This document shows, one piece after another, positions 53,216 to 60,890 of a stretch of DNA of 64,000 nt. Source of the DNA: Curtobacterium sp. VKM Ac-1395 (GTDB lineage Bacteria; Actinomycetota; Actinomycetes; Actinomycetales; Microbacteriaceae). Position numbers and translations under genes: made by a program. The notes under the pieces are model-generated. The model made no database searches, was not told where the DNA came from, and worked only from the letters and a program-made list of their open reading frames with translations. The stretch lies in assembly GCF_015350975.1 (NCBI RefSeq), contig NZ_JADKRX010000002.1, positions 656,004-720,003 on the forward strand, given 5' to 3'. Numbering within the stretch: the stretch's first letter is position 1; every line of letters starts with the position of its first letter.

Positions 53216-53818
53216 ATGGGGTCGACGACGACGAACCGGCAGGAACAGTGGACCGCGCTCGCCGGGGTGGTGGCAGCGCTCGCACCGGCGCTCGCGGGGG
53301 TGCTCGGTCTCCTGGTGTTCGCCGGGTGGTACCTGGAGCCACCGGTGCGCATCGTGGGGGCCGTGGTCGGCGGCGTCGCAGCGGTCGTGGTGGCCCTCGC
53401 CGCACGACGCCGACGGGACCGCGCCACACTCGGCTTCGCCGTGTCCGTCATGTGCTTCGCGCTCACCTGGCTCCCGCTCGGCAGCGCGTCCTTCGCGGTG
53501 GGCTCGATCCTCGCGCTCGCGGCCCAGGCCCTGGTCATCGCGTTCGGGGTGATGGTCCTGCGTCGGACCACGGGTGCCGCGCGAGTGGCAGGTTGGGTCG
53601 TCGCCAGTGCCGGAGCGGTCTGGCTCGTCGGTGGCCTGGCCATCTGGCTCGGCACGCTGCCCGGCGTCTCGCAGGAGGCACTGACCGTGCTCTTCACGCT
53701 CCCTGCCGCCGGCCAGGCTGTCGCGTTCCTGACCGCCGCCCTGCTGTTCGTCGGACCCCTGGTCCGCCCCGTCGGTGACGGCGCCCGGTACCTCTGGTCC
53801 ACAGCCGAGGTCCGCTGA
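53216..53818 (+). CDS. Hypothetical membrane protein
   Basis: A 200-residue protein with about six hydrophobic helices (WTALAGVVAALAPALAGVLGLLVF, VRIVGAVVGGVAAVVVALAA, and others to the C-terminus) separated by short Arg-rich loops. No family is recognised. TACCCT (53204-53209) lies six bases before the ATG, so it is probably leaderless. It is divergent from the histidine kinase with an 83-base gap; a functional link to that sensor is possible but not shown. Confidence 0.7.
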   Translation: MGSTTTNRQEQWTALAGVVAALAPALAGVLGLLVFAGWYLEPPVRIVGAVVGGVAAVVVALAARRRRDRATLGFAVSVMCFALTWLPLGSASFAVGSILALAAQALVIAFGVMVLRRTTGAARVAGWVVASAGAVWLVGGLAIWLGTLPGVSQEALTVLFTLPAAGQAVAFLTAALLFVGPLVRPVGDGARYLWSTAEVR

Positions 53819-53881
53819 CCCACGATCCACAGATCACCGCGTGGCCGTCCACGGGTCCCGCGCGCCGGTGACGCTGGGTGG

Positions 53882-54760
53882 ATGGCTGATGCGCTCCGCG
53901 CCCTGATCGGTGCCGTCGGTCTCGACGTCACCCACACCGCCGAACTGGAGGCTGACCCGGGCTCCGCCTGGACCCTGCGGTTCCCGACGGATCGCGTCCA
54001 CCACGTCTGGGTCGCCACCCGGTCCCAGCCGGTCTGGGTGGGCCGCGGCGAGGAGCGCGAGCGCCTGGAGCGGGGCACGGCCGCACTCCTCGTGCCCGGT
54101 GCAGCGGCCTGGGTCGGCACGGACCAGCACGCGCACCCGCCGCCGACCGTCACCGGCACGTGTCCGGACTGGGGCCTCGGCGTCGCGATGGTGCTGACGG
54201 GCGTGCACCACGGCACGGCCGCGTTCGGACCGCTCATGCCCGAGGCGCTCGCGCTCCCGGACTGCTGCACGACCGTGTGGCGCCCCGACGCCAGCGACGA
54301 CCTCCGCCGCACGCTGGAGCACCTCGACGAGCAGGTGCACCGCCGCTGGCCCGGCCCGTACCAGGACGCCCTGGCGCGGATGCTCGTCCTCACCGTGCTC
54401 AGCGCCTGGCGTCCACCGGTCCTGCAGGACAACAGCCTGACGCGCGCGATCGACGCGATCGCCGACCTCGAGGCCACCACGACCCTGGCTGTCCCCGAAC
54501 TCGCTGCCCTGACCCGGGTGTCACCGTCGACGCTCCTGCGCCGCTTCCGCGCCACCACCGGCCTGACTCCCGACGAGTTCGCCCGCTGGTTCCGGACGCT
54601 TCCCGTCCGCGCAGCACTGTCCGCGGGCATGCCCCATGACCGCGTCGCCGCCGACCACGGGTTCCCGTCCGTCGCCGCGATGCACCGTGTCATTCGGAGG
54701 GTCGAGCGGACGACCCCTCGCCTCAACCGATCACTCCCCGACGTCCCGATCCCACCTTGA
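53882..54760 (+). CDS. AraC-family transcriptional regulator
   Basis: A 292-residue regulator with an N-terminal cupin-like ligand domain (HHVWVATRSQPVWVGRGEERERLERGTAALLVPGAAAW) and a C-terminal AraC DNA-binding domain: first helix-turn-helix LAVPELAALTRVSPSTLLRRFRATTGLTPDEFARWFR, second VRAALSAGMPHDRVAADHGFPSVAAMHRVIRR. The target is unknown; the gene follows the membrane protein on the same strand by 64 bases. Confidence 0.85.
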   Translation: MADALRALIGAVGLDVTHTAELEADPGSAWTLRFPTDRVHHVWVATRSQPVWVGRGEERERLERGTAALLVPGAAAWVGTDQHAHPPPTVTGTCPDWGLGVAMVLTGVHHGTAAFGPLMPEALALPDCCTTVWRPDASDDLRRTLEHLDEQVHRRWPGPYQDALARMLVLTVLSAWRPPVLQDNSLTRAIDAIADLEATTTLAVPELAALTRVSPSTLLRRFRATTGLTPDEFARWFRTLPVRAALSAGMPHDRVAADHGFPSVAAMHRVIRRVERTTPRLNRSLPDVPIPP

Positions 54761-55159
54761 CCGGTTCTGCCGCCGCACCCGACGCTGCCGACCCGGCCGC
54801 CGCGCCCACCGCCACTGGTCTGTCCCGCGCGCATCTTCGCTCCGCACTGGACTTTCGTTTCCGCCGTGACGAATGCGGTTCGCGATCCCCGAGGATCGCC
54901 GACCAGATCGGTCACGATCGAAACGCGAAACGGTGCGGGGTGCGGGGAGCGGGGTGCGGGGAGCGGGGAGCGGGGAGCGGAGGGCGGAGTAGAGCAGGGA
55001 CGGGGTGGCATGCCCCGATGTTCTGATTCCGCAATGACGGATCCGGTTCGGGGTTCCCGAGGATCGCCGACCGGATCCGTCACGACCGCAGAAGGAAACC
55101 GGTGGGTAGTGGGCGATAGGCGATAGGCGGTGGGCAGTGGGTGCTGGGTAGCGGAGGCG
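54761..55159. repeat. Repeat-rich gap with a second palindromic element family
   Basis: No convincing gene in these 399 bases. Two copies of a 48-base element, 168 bases apart, lie at 54867-54914 and 55035-55082. They share CCCGAGGATCGCCGACC in the centre. The second has perfect 13-bp arms (TGACGGATCCGGT and ACCGGATCCGTCA); the first is a degraded form (TGACGAATGCGGT and ACCAGATCGGTCA). Between and after them are a (GCGGGGA/T)n tract at 54935-54980 and a GGGCGATAGGC/GTGGGCAG tract at 55101-55151. The gap separates the AraC and LacI genes, which end here convergently. Confidence 0.8.
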
Positions 55160-56191
55160 TCAGTGGGTGATGCGGCCCGTCGACTCGCGGACGCTCAAGG
55201 TGAGCAGCGGGCCGGGCAGCGACGGCAGCGGGTCGTCGGCGTCGATCTGCGCGCGCAGGAGGGTGGCGGCGCGCTGCCCGAGCTCGACGGTGTCGCGGGT
55301 GAGTGAGGTGATCGCGGGCCGCACCAACCGGATCATCGCGGAGTCGTCGAACGACACGATCGAGACGTCAGCGGGCACCCGCACGCCCATCTCGCTCGCG
55401 ACGCCGAGGCCCGCGACCGCGAGCACGTCGTTGTCGAACACGATCGCGGTCGGGCGGACGCTGCGGGAGAGCAGGTCACGGGTGGCTGCGGCACCGTTCT
55501 CGGCGGAGTAGTCGGTCGGGATGGACTCGGCGGCCTCGAGCCCCTCGGCCGCGGCGAAGTCCCGCAGGCGGTCGATGCGCATCGCCGTGTGCTCGAACTC
55601 CGGGCGCCCGGCGACGTGGGCGATGCGCCGGTGCCCGAGGGCGTGCAGGTAGCGGAGCACCGTGGTGGTGGCGTCGGAGTCGTCGATCCAGACCGTGGGA
55701 GCGGCCCCCGGAGGGGACGGGTGCGACCCCACGACGACGGTGGGCATCCCGAGCTCGTCGAGCAGCCGGAGCCGGGCGTCGTCGTGCCGCGGGTCGATGA
55801 CGATCACGCCGTCGACGCGGTGGCCGTTCCACCAGTCGCGGTAGGTCTGCAGCTCCTCGTCGGCGTCGCGGGCGACGAGCAGGGTCATGCCGACGTGGGT
55901 GCCGGCGAGCCCCAGCTGGATGCCGGAGATCAGGTCACCGAAGAACGACTCGGTGCCGAGCGTGCGGGCCGGACGGTTCAGCACGAAGCCGATCGACCCG
56001 GCCTTCGCACCCCCGAGCGCACGTGCCGCCGTGTGCGGTTGCCAGTCGAGTTCACGGGCCACGGCGCGGACGCGCTCCCGGGTCGCCGCGGACACCCCGG
56101 GGCGGTCGTTGAGGGCGAACGAGACGGCGCTGATGGACACGCCGGCCTTCGCGGCGATGTCGGCGATGGTCGTCCGGCGCTTGCTGGCCAT
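55160..56191 (-). CDS. LacI-family repressor of the mannoside locus
   Basis: A 343-residue repressor: N-terminal helix-turn-helix and hinge (TTIADIAAKAGVSISAVSFALNDRPGVSAATRERVRAVARELDWQPH) and a periplasmic-binding-like sensor domain ending in LLTLSVRESTG. It is divergent from the sugar importer operon, and both sides of the 138-base gap carry operator-like palindromes (56200-56213 and 56257-56270), so it probably represses both itself and the operon. TATAGT seven bases before the ATG suggests a leaderless mRNA. The inducer is likely a mannose-containing saccharide (inference from the operon). Confidence 0.92.
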   Translation of the reverse strand: MASKRRTTIADIAAKAGVSISAVSFALNDRPGVSAATRERVRAVARELDWQPHTAARALGGAKAGSIGFVLNRPARTLGTESFFGDLISGIQLGLAGTHVGMTLLVARDADEELQTYRDWWNGHRVDGVIVIDPRHDDARLRLLDELGMPTVVVGSHPSPPGAAPTVWIDDSDATTTVLRYLHALGHRRIAHVAGRPEFEHTAMRIDRLRDFAAAEGLEAAESIPTDYSAENGAAATRDLLSRSVRPTAIVFDNDVLAVAGLGVASEMGVRVPADVSIVSFDDSAMIRLVRPAITSLTRDTVELGQRAATLLRAQIDADDPLPSLPGPLLTLSVRESTGRITH

Positions 56192-56199
56192 GGGCTTGA

Positions 56200-56213
56200 C
56201 TATAGCGCTTTAG
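56200..56213. promoter_or_regulatory. LacI-type operator over the repressor promoter
   Basis: CTATAGCGCTTTAG is a 14-base near-palindrome centred on AGCGCT with one mismatched pair, typical of LacI-family sites. It overlaps the repressor -10 box TATAGT (56199-56204, minus strand). Confidence 0.6.
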
Positions 56214-56256
56214 TCGTCGATAGTCGGCGACACCACACGTCGTCCGGCCGTCGGGA

Positions 56257-56270
56257 CTGAACCGGTTCAG
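56257..56270. promoter_or_regulatory. LacI-type operator ahead of the mannoside operon
   Basis: CTGAACCGGTTCAG is a perfect 14-base palindrome with the central CG expected for LacI-family operators, 59 bases before the binding-protein ATG. Its half-sites differ from the AGCGCT site at 56200-56213. Confidence 0.7.
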
Positions 56271-56329
56271 CACTTCAGGACCCACGGCGACGCGCACGAC
56301 CATCCGCACGCACGAAGGAGTCCGCAGCG

Positions 56330-57622
56330 ATGAGAACCACCACACGTACGACGACGGGTCGCGCCGTCGCGGTCCTCGCGGGGGTCGCAGCAGCGGCACT
56401 CGCCCTCACCGGCTGCTCGGCCGGTGGCACCTCCTCGGGCAACGGCGGCGACGACGTCTCCGGGTCGATCACCCTGCAGACGTGGGCCCTCACGCCGACC
56501 TACACGGACTACCTCAACGGCGTCGTGAAGGCCTTCGAGAAGAAGTACCCGGACGCGAAGGTCAAGCTCGTCGACCAGCCCGGTGACGGCTACGCGGACA
56601 AGGTCCTCAGCCAGGCCTCGTCGAACTCGCTGCCGGACGTCATCAACCTGCCGCCGGACATCGCCCTGCCCCTCGCCAAGCGCGGGTTCCTGCAGGACGT
56701 CGCGAAGGACGACAGCAAGCTCTCGAGCACCTACGTCAAGGGCGCGCTCGCGGCCTACAACTACAAGGGCGTCGAGGGCACCTTCGGGTACCCCTGGTAC
56801 CTCAACACCGACATCGACTACTGGAACAAGACGATGTTCACCAAGTGCGGTCTCGACCCGGCCAACCCGCCGAAGACGACCGACGAGCTGTTCACGCAGG
56901 CCGAGACCATGCACCAGAAGTGCTCGGACGACTACCTGATGAGCCGCAAGCCCGGCCTGAGCGACTTCTCGCTCGCCGGCGTGAAGATCATCAACGACAA
57001 GGGCACGAAGTTCACCTTCGCGGACTCGTCGAAGGCCGCCGACCTGATCAGCAAGTACGCCACGGCGTACAAGGACGGCCTCATGCCCTCCTCGGTCCTG
57101 AACACCGACTACCTCGGCAACTCGACCCTGTTCACGCAGGGCAAGGTCGCCTGGACCACCGGTGGGGCCACCGCCATCACCGACTTCGAGAAGAACAACC
57201 CGTCGCTCAAGGGCAACATCGTCGTCTCCCCGGCGCTGGACAACCCGCCGCTGTACGTGCAGGGCCTCAGCGTCTCGGCGAAGAGCAAGCACCTGGCCAC
57301 GGCCGAGGCGCTCGCGTCCTTCATGACGAACGCGAAGAACCAGGAGGCCTTCGCGCACCTGGTGAACATCTTCCCGTCGACCACCTCGTCGCAGTCCGAC
57401 CCGTTCTTCTCCAAGGACGACGGCACCGTCGAGGGCAAGGCCCGCGTGCTCGCCAACGACGCCCTGAAGACGGCGAAGAACCTCAACCCGGTCGAGGCCA
57501 ACTCGGCCATGACCGACTTCCTCGACCAGCAGATCGCGCTGGCGATGAAGGGCGGCGTGAGCCCCGAGAAGGCGCTGCAGACGGCCCAGACCAAGATGAA
57601 CACCCTGCTCGCCAACGGCTGA
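56330..57622 (+). CDS. Sugar ABC transporter substrate-binding lipoprotein (SBP family 1)
   Basis: A 430-residue secreted binding protein. The signal AVAVLAGVAAAALALTGCSAGG ends in a lipobox (LALTGC, Cys at about residue 28). The body has family 1 features: SITLQTWALTPTYTDYLNGVVKAFEKKYPDAKV, NSLPDVINLPPDIALPLAKRGFLQD, and VQGLSVSAKSKHLATAEALASFMTN. First gene of the importer operon with two permeases and, notably, no ATPase, which is usual because a shared MsiK-type ATPase serves such systems in actinobacteria. AAGGAG precedes the ATG. Confidence 0.93.
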   Translation: MRTTTRTTTGRAVAVLAGVAAAALALTGCSAGGTSSGNGGDDVSGSITLQTWALTPTYTDYLNGVVKAFEKKYPDAKVKLVDQPGDGYADKVLSQASSNSLPDVINLPPDIALPLAKRGFLQDVAKDDSKLSSTYVKGALAAYNYKGVEGTFGYPWYLNTDIDYWNKTMFTKCGLDPANPPKTTDELFTQAETMHQKCSDDYLMSRKPGLSDFSLAGVKIINDKGTKFTFADSSKAADLISKYATAYKDGLMPSSVLNTDYLGNSTLFTQGKVAWTTGGATAITDFEKNNPSLKGNIVVSPALDNPPLYVQGLSVSAKSKHLATAEALASFMTNAKNQEAFAHLVNIFPSTTSSQSDPFFSKDDGTVEGKARVLANDALKTAKNLNPVEANSAMTDFLDQQIALAMKGGVSPEKALQTAQTKMNTLLANG

Positions 57623-57658
57623 TCCGGCCCCCGAAGAAGAGAGAGAGGGAGGATCGCC

Positions 57659-58537
57659 ATGCGCGCCAACCGCTGGTTCACCCCGTGGCTGCTCGTCCTG
57701 CCGGCACTCGTCTGGCTCGTCGCGTTCAGCCTCTGGCCGTCGATCAACACCGTCCGGCTGTCGTTCACGAACGCCAGCCCGCTCGGTGGGATCAGCCGCT
57801 GGGTCGGTCTGCAGAACTTCCAGACCCTGCTCGCCGACCCGCAGGTGTGGGAGGCGCTGCTCAACAGCGTCATCTACATGGCGATCTGCCTGCCGCTCCT
57901 GACGGTCCTCCCGCTCCTCATGGCCGTGCTCGTGCAGCAGAAGCTGCCCGGCATCGCCTTCTTCCGCACGGCGTACTACACGCCGGTCATCGCCAGCGCG
58001 GTGGTCGTCGGGCTCATCTGGAACTGGATCCTCGACGACCGCGGCGTCATCAACGAGATGGCACAGTCGCTCGGCATCGTGCAGGGCAGCATCCCGTTCC
58101 TCACCGACCGGTGGCTGCTGCTGTTCAGCGCGATCAGCCTGACGGTCTGGAAGGGCCTCGGGTACTACATGATCATCTTCCTGGCGGCCCTCGGGAACGT
58201 CGGCAAGGAGCTGCACGAGGCCGCGGCACTCGACGGCGCCGGCTCGGCCCGCCGCTTCTGGTCGGTCACGATGCCCGGCGTCCGCGGCACCCTGACCCTC
58301 GTCGGCATCCTCGTGTGCGTGAGCGCGCTCCGGGTGTTCAGCGAGCTCTACATCCTGACGAACGGGACGGGCGGCCCCGGCGGCCAGGACAACTCCCTCG
58401 TCATGCTCATCCAGCAGTACGCACGGGGGTTCACCGGCAACCTCGGGTACGCGTCCGCGCTGAGCCTCCTGCTCTTCGCCGTGACGCTCATCCCGATGCT
58501 CGCCCTCGCGCGGATGAACAGCAAGGCGGACCGATGA
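57659..58537 (+). CDS. Sugar ABC transporter permease (MalF type)
   Basis: A 292-residue permease with six helices: FTPWLLVLPALVWLVAFSLWPSINTVRLSFTNASPLGG at the start, AVVVGLIWNWILDDRGVINEM, and the EAA loop ELHEAAALDGAGSARRFWSVTMPGVRGTL. GAGGGAGG lies just before the ATG. Forms a heterodimer with the following MalG-type permease; the stop overlaps its start (ATGA). Confidence 0.94.
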   Translation: MRANRWFTPWLLVLPALVWLVAFSLWPSINTVRLSFTNASPLGGISRWVGLQNFQTLLADPQVWEALLNSVIYMAICLPLLTVLPLLMAVLVQQKLPGIAFFRTAYYTPVIASAVVVGLIWNWILDDRGVINEMAQSLGIVQGSIPFLTDRWLLLFSAISLTVWKGLGYYMIIFLAALGNVGKELHEAAALDGAGSARRFWSVTMPGVRGTLTLVGILVCVSALRVFSELYILTNGTGGPGGQDNSLVMLIQQYARGFTGNLGYASALSLLLFAVTLIPMLALARMNSKADR

Positions 58538-59493
58538 CGAACACGACGACCGAACCGGTCCTCGGCGGCAACGCCGGCACCGCCGCACCGACGCCGGACG
58601 TGACCGGCGCGACGGGCGGAGGGGGAGCCTCCCGGCCGCCCCGCAAGCGACGCCGCGTGGTCTGGGGCGTCATGTCCACCCGCGAGAAGGCGATCCGCTA
58701 CGTCCTGCTCATCGTGGTGCTGTTCATCACGATCGGGCCGTTCCTCTGGCAGCTCTCCACCTCGCTGAAGGGCCCGGGGGAGGACATCTACACGGCGAAC
58801 CCGTCGTTCATCCCGAGCCAACCGACGATCGGCAACTACCTCCGGGTGGGCGACGCGATCCCGGTGTTCGGCTACATCGGCAACTCGCTCATCGTCGCCG
58901 CGATCGACGTCCTCGGGAACATCGTGTTCGCGACCCTCGCCGGGTTCGCGCTCGCCCGGCTGCAGTGGCGCTTTCGCAAGGCCGTGCTCGGCCTGTTCCT
59001 CGCCACGCTCGTGCTCCCCGGCGAGGCGACGATCATCTCCCAGTTCGTCACCGTCAAGGACCTCGGCCTCGCCGACAACCTGGTCGGCGTCGCCCTGCCC
59101 GGCATGATCGCGGCGCTCAACGTGCTGCTCATGTTCAACGCGTTCCGGCAGATCCCCGATGAGATCGACCAGGCGGCGGTGATGGACGGCGCGAACGCCT
59201 GGCAGCGGCTGCGGTACATCTCGCTGCCCGCCGTCCAGGGCACGATCGCCGTCATCGCGATCTTCGCCTTCATCGGTGCGTGGGACGACTTCCTCTGGCC
59301 GCTCATCGTCCTGCAGTCCCCAAACAAGCTGACGCTGACCGTCGGGCTCGAGTACCTGCGCGGCACGTTCGGCACCGACCAGCGCCTGATCGCGGCCGGC
59401 ACCATGATCGCGTTCATCCCGATCGCCGTGATCTTCGCCGTCCTGCAGCGCTTCTTCTTCAAGGGCGTCGAAGAGGGCGGTGTGAAGGGCTGA
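58534..59493 (+). CDS. Sugar ABC transporter permease (MalG type)
   Basis: A 319-residue permease with a Gly/Thr-rich, then Arg-rich cytoplasmic N-terminus (PPRKRRRVVWG) and six helices. IGNYLRVGDAIPVFGYIGNSLIVAA, the EAA loop EIDQAAVMDGANAWQRLRYISLPAVQGTI and LTLTVGLEYLRGTFGTD are MalG-type features. Its stop overlaps the start of the GH5-like gene (TGATG). Confidence 0.94.
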   Translation: MTNTTTEPVLGGNAGTAAPTPDVTGATGGGGASRPPRKRRRVVWGVMSTREKAIRYVLLIVVLFITIGPFLWQLSTSLKGPGEDIYTANPSFIPSQPTIGNYLRVGDAIPVFGYIGNSLIVAAIDVLGNIVFATLAGFALARLQWRFRKAVLGLFLATLVLPGEATIISQFVTVKDLGLADNLVGVALPGMIAALNVLLMFNAFRQIPDEIDQAAVMDGANAWQRLRYISLPAVQGTIAVIAIFAFIGAWDDFLWPLIVLQSPNKLTLTVGLEYLRGTFGTDQRLIAAGTMIAFIPIAVIFAVLQRFFFKGVEEGGVKG

Positions 59494-60866
59494 TGCGGTT
59501 CGGCGTCAACTACACACCGTCGGTCGGCTGGTTCCACTCCTGGCTCGACTTCTCGGCGGACGACACCGCCCGGGACCTCGAGGCGATCGCGGGACTCGGC
59601 GCCGACCACGTGCGGGTCTTCCCGCTCTGGCCGGTCGTCCAGCCGAACCGGACGCTCATCCGGCCGCAGGCGCTCGCCGACGTCGCCCGGGTCGTCGACA
59701 TCGCGGGCTCGTTCGGCCTCGACGTCAACGTCGACGCCCTGCAGGGCCACCTGTCGAGCTTCGACTTCCTGCCGTCCTGGCTCGACTCGTGGCACCGGCG
59801 CAACCTGTTCACCGACCCGGACGTCGTCGCGTCCACGGCCGCGTACGTCGAGGCCCTCGCCGCCGCGGTCGCGGACCGGCCGAACCTGCTCGGCATCACC
59901 ATCGGCAACGAGGTCAACCAGTTCGCCCACGCCCCGCACCCGGCCCCGCACGCCATCACGGCGGAGCAGGGGCACGCGTGGGCAGCGGCGATGGTCGCCG
60001 CGGCACGGTCCGGGTTGGCGTCCGTCGGCCGGGAGGCCCGGCGCAGCTCCGACGCACCGGTCGCCCCCGGCAGCGGGGCCGCTCCAGGGCCGCTGGTCAC
60101 CGTGGCCCAGTACGACGCCGCCTGGTACGACGACGCCCAGCCCTTCGGGCCGGAGCACGCGGCCGAGCACGGTGACGCCACCGTCACGCACTCGTGGGTG
60201 TTCAACGGCTCCGCGAAGGTGCACGGCGCCCTCGGAGCCGGGTCCGTGCGGCACGGGGAGTACCTGCTGCAGCTCGCCGCCGCCTGGAACCGTGACGCCG
60301 CCCGGCCGAACTGGCTGCAGGAGGTCGGCGCCCCGACCAACGTGGTCGACGTCGCCGACGCCCCGTCGTTCACCGAGCAGACCATCCGGCACGCCCTCGA
60401 CGTGCAGCACCTGCTCGGCGTCACGTGGTGGTGCTCCCACGACGTGTCGCGGTCCCTCGCCGACTTCCCGGAGCTCGAGTACGACCTCGGCCTCCTGACG
60501 AACGACGGCCGGGTGAAGCCGACGGGGGAGCGATTCCGTGCCATGGCCACCGCGTTCGGCGACGGCGCGTACCGGGCTCCGGCCGGGCCGACCGTCGGGC
60601 TCGTCCTCGACGACGTCGCCCCGGACGGCGCACCCCTCGACGGTGTCCGCGCCGACTGCGCCCCCGGTGGACGCTTCGCCGCCGCGTGGCTCGCCGTCGC
60701 CGAGGAGCACGGCGTCGGCCCGCAGGTCGTCCTGCGCTCCCGCCTCGGCGACACGGACCTGTTGGCCGCCCGCGGGGTCACGAGCACGATGGACGTGCCG
60801 ACCGACCGCGACGCGGACACCGCACACACCCCGATCTCGGTCGCGCACCCCGCGACCATGCCCTGA
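59493..60866 (+). CDS. GH5-like glycosidase (candidate beta-mannosidase/GH5_18)
   Basis: A 457-residue soluble (beta/alpha)8-barrel glycosidase, no signal peptide. MRFGVNYTPSVGWFHSWLDF opens the barrel; VFPLWPVVQPNRTLIRP follows; the likely acid/base is Glu140 in ITIGNEVNQF and the likely nucleophile Glu277 in NWLQEVGAP, with WWCSHDVSRS near the end of the barrel. The sequence style recalls the GH5 subgroup acting on the Man-beta-GlcNAc core of N-glycans in bifidobacteria (from memory, not tested). Cytoplasmic location and co-import with GH38 support action on imported mannosyl oligosaccharides. Confidence 0.8.
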   Translation: MRFGVNYTPSVGWFHSWLDFSADDTARDLEAIAGLGADHVRVFPLWPVVQPNRTLIRPQALADVARVVDIAGSFGLDVNVDALQGHLSSFDFLPSWLDSWHRRNLFTDPDVVASTAAYVEALAAAVADRPNLLGITIGNEVNQFAHAPHPAPHAITAEQGHAWAAAMVAAARSGLASVGREARRSSDAPVAPGSGAAPGPLVTVAQYDAAWYDDAQPFGPEHAAEHGDATVTHSWVFNGSAKVHGALGAGSVRHGEYLLQLAAAWNRDAARPNWLQEVGAPTNVVDVADAPSFTEQTIRHALDVQHLLGVTWWCSHDVSRSLADFPELEYDLGLLTNDGRVKPTGERFRAMATAFGDGAYRAPAGPTVGLVLDDVAPDGAPLDGVRADCAPGGRFAAAWLAVAEEHGVGPQVVLRSRLGDTDLLAARGVTSTMDVPTDRDADTAHTPISVAHPATMP

Positions 60867-60890
60867 CCCTCCCCAGCCCCGGAAGGCACC

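Noticed and set aside
53203..55083. A 626-codon minus-strand frame over the membrane-protein and AraC genes
   Set aside because: It is antisense to two clearly better genes and its N-terminal repeats are just translations of the non-coding palindromes in the gap.
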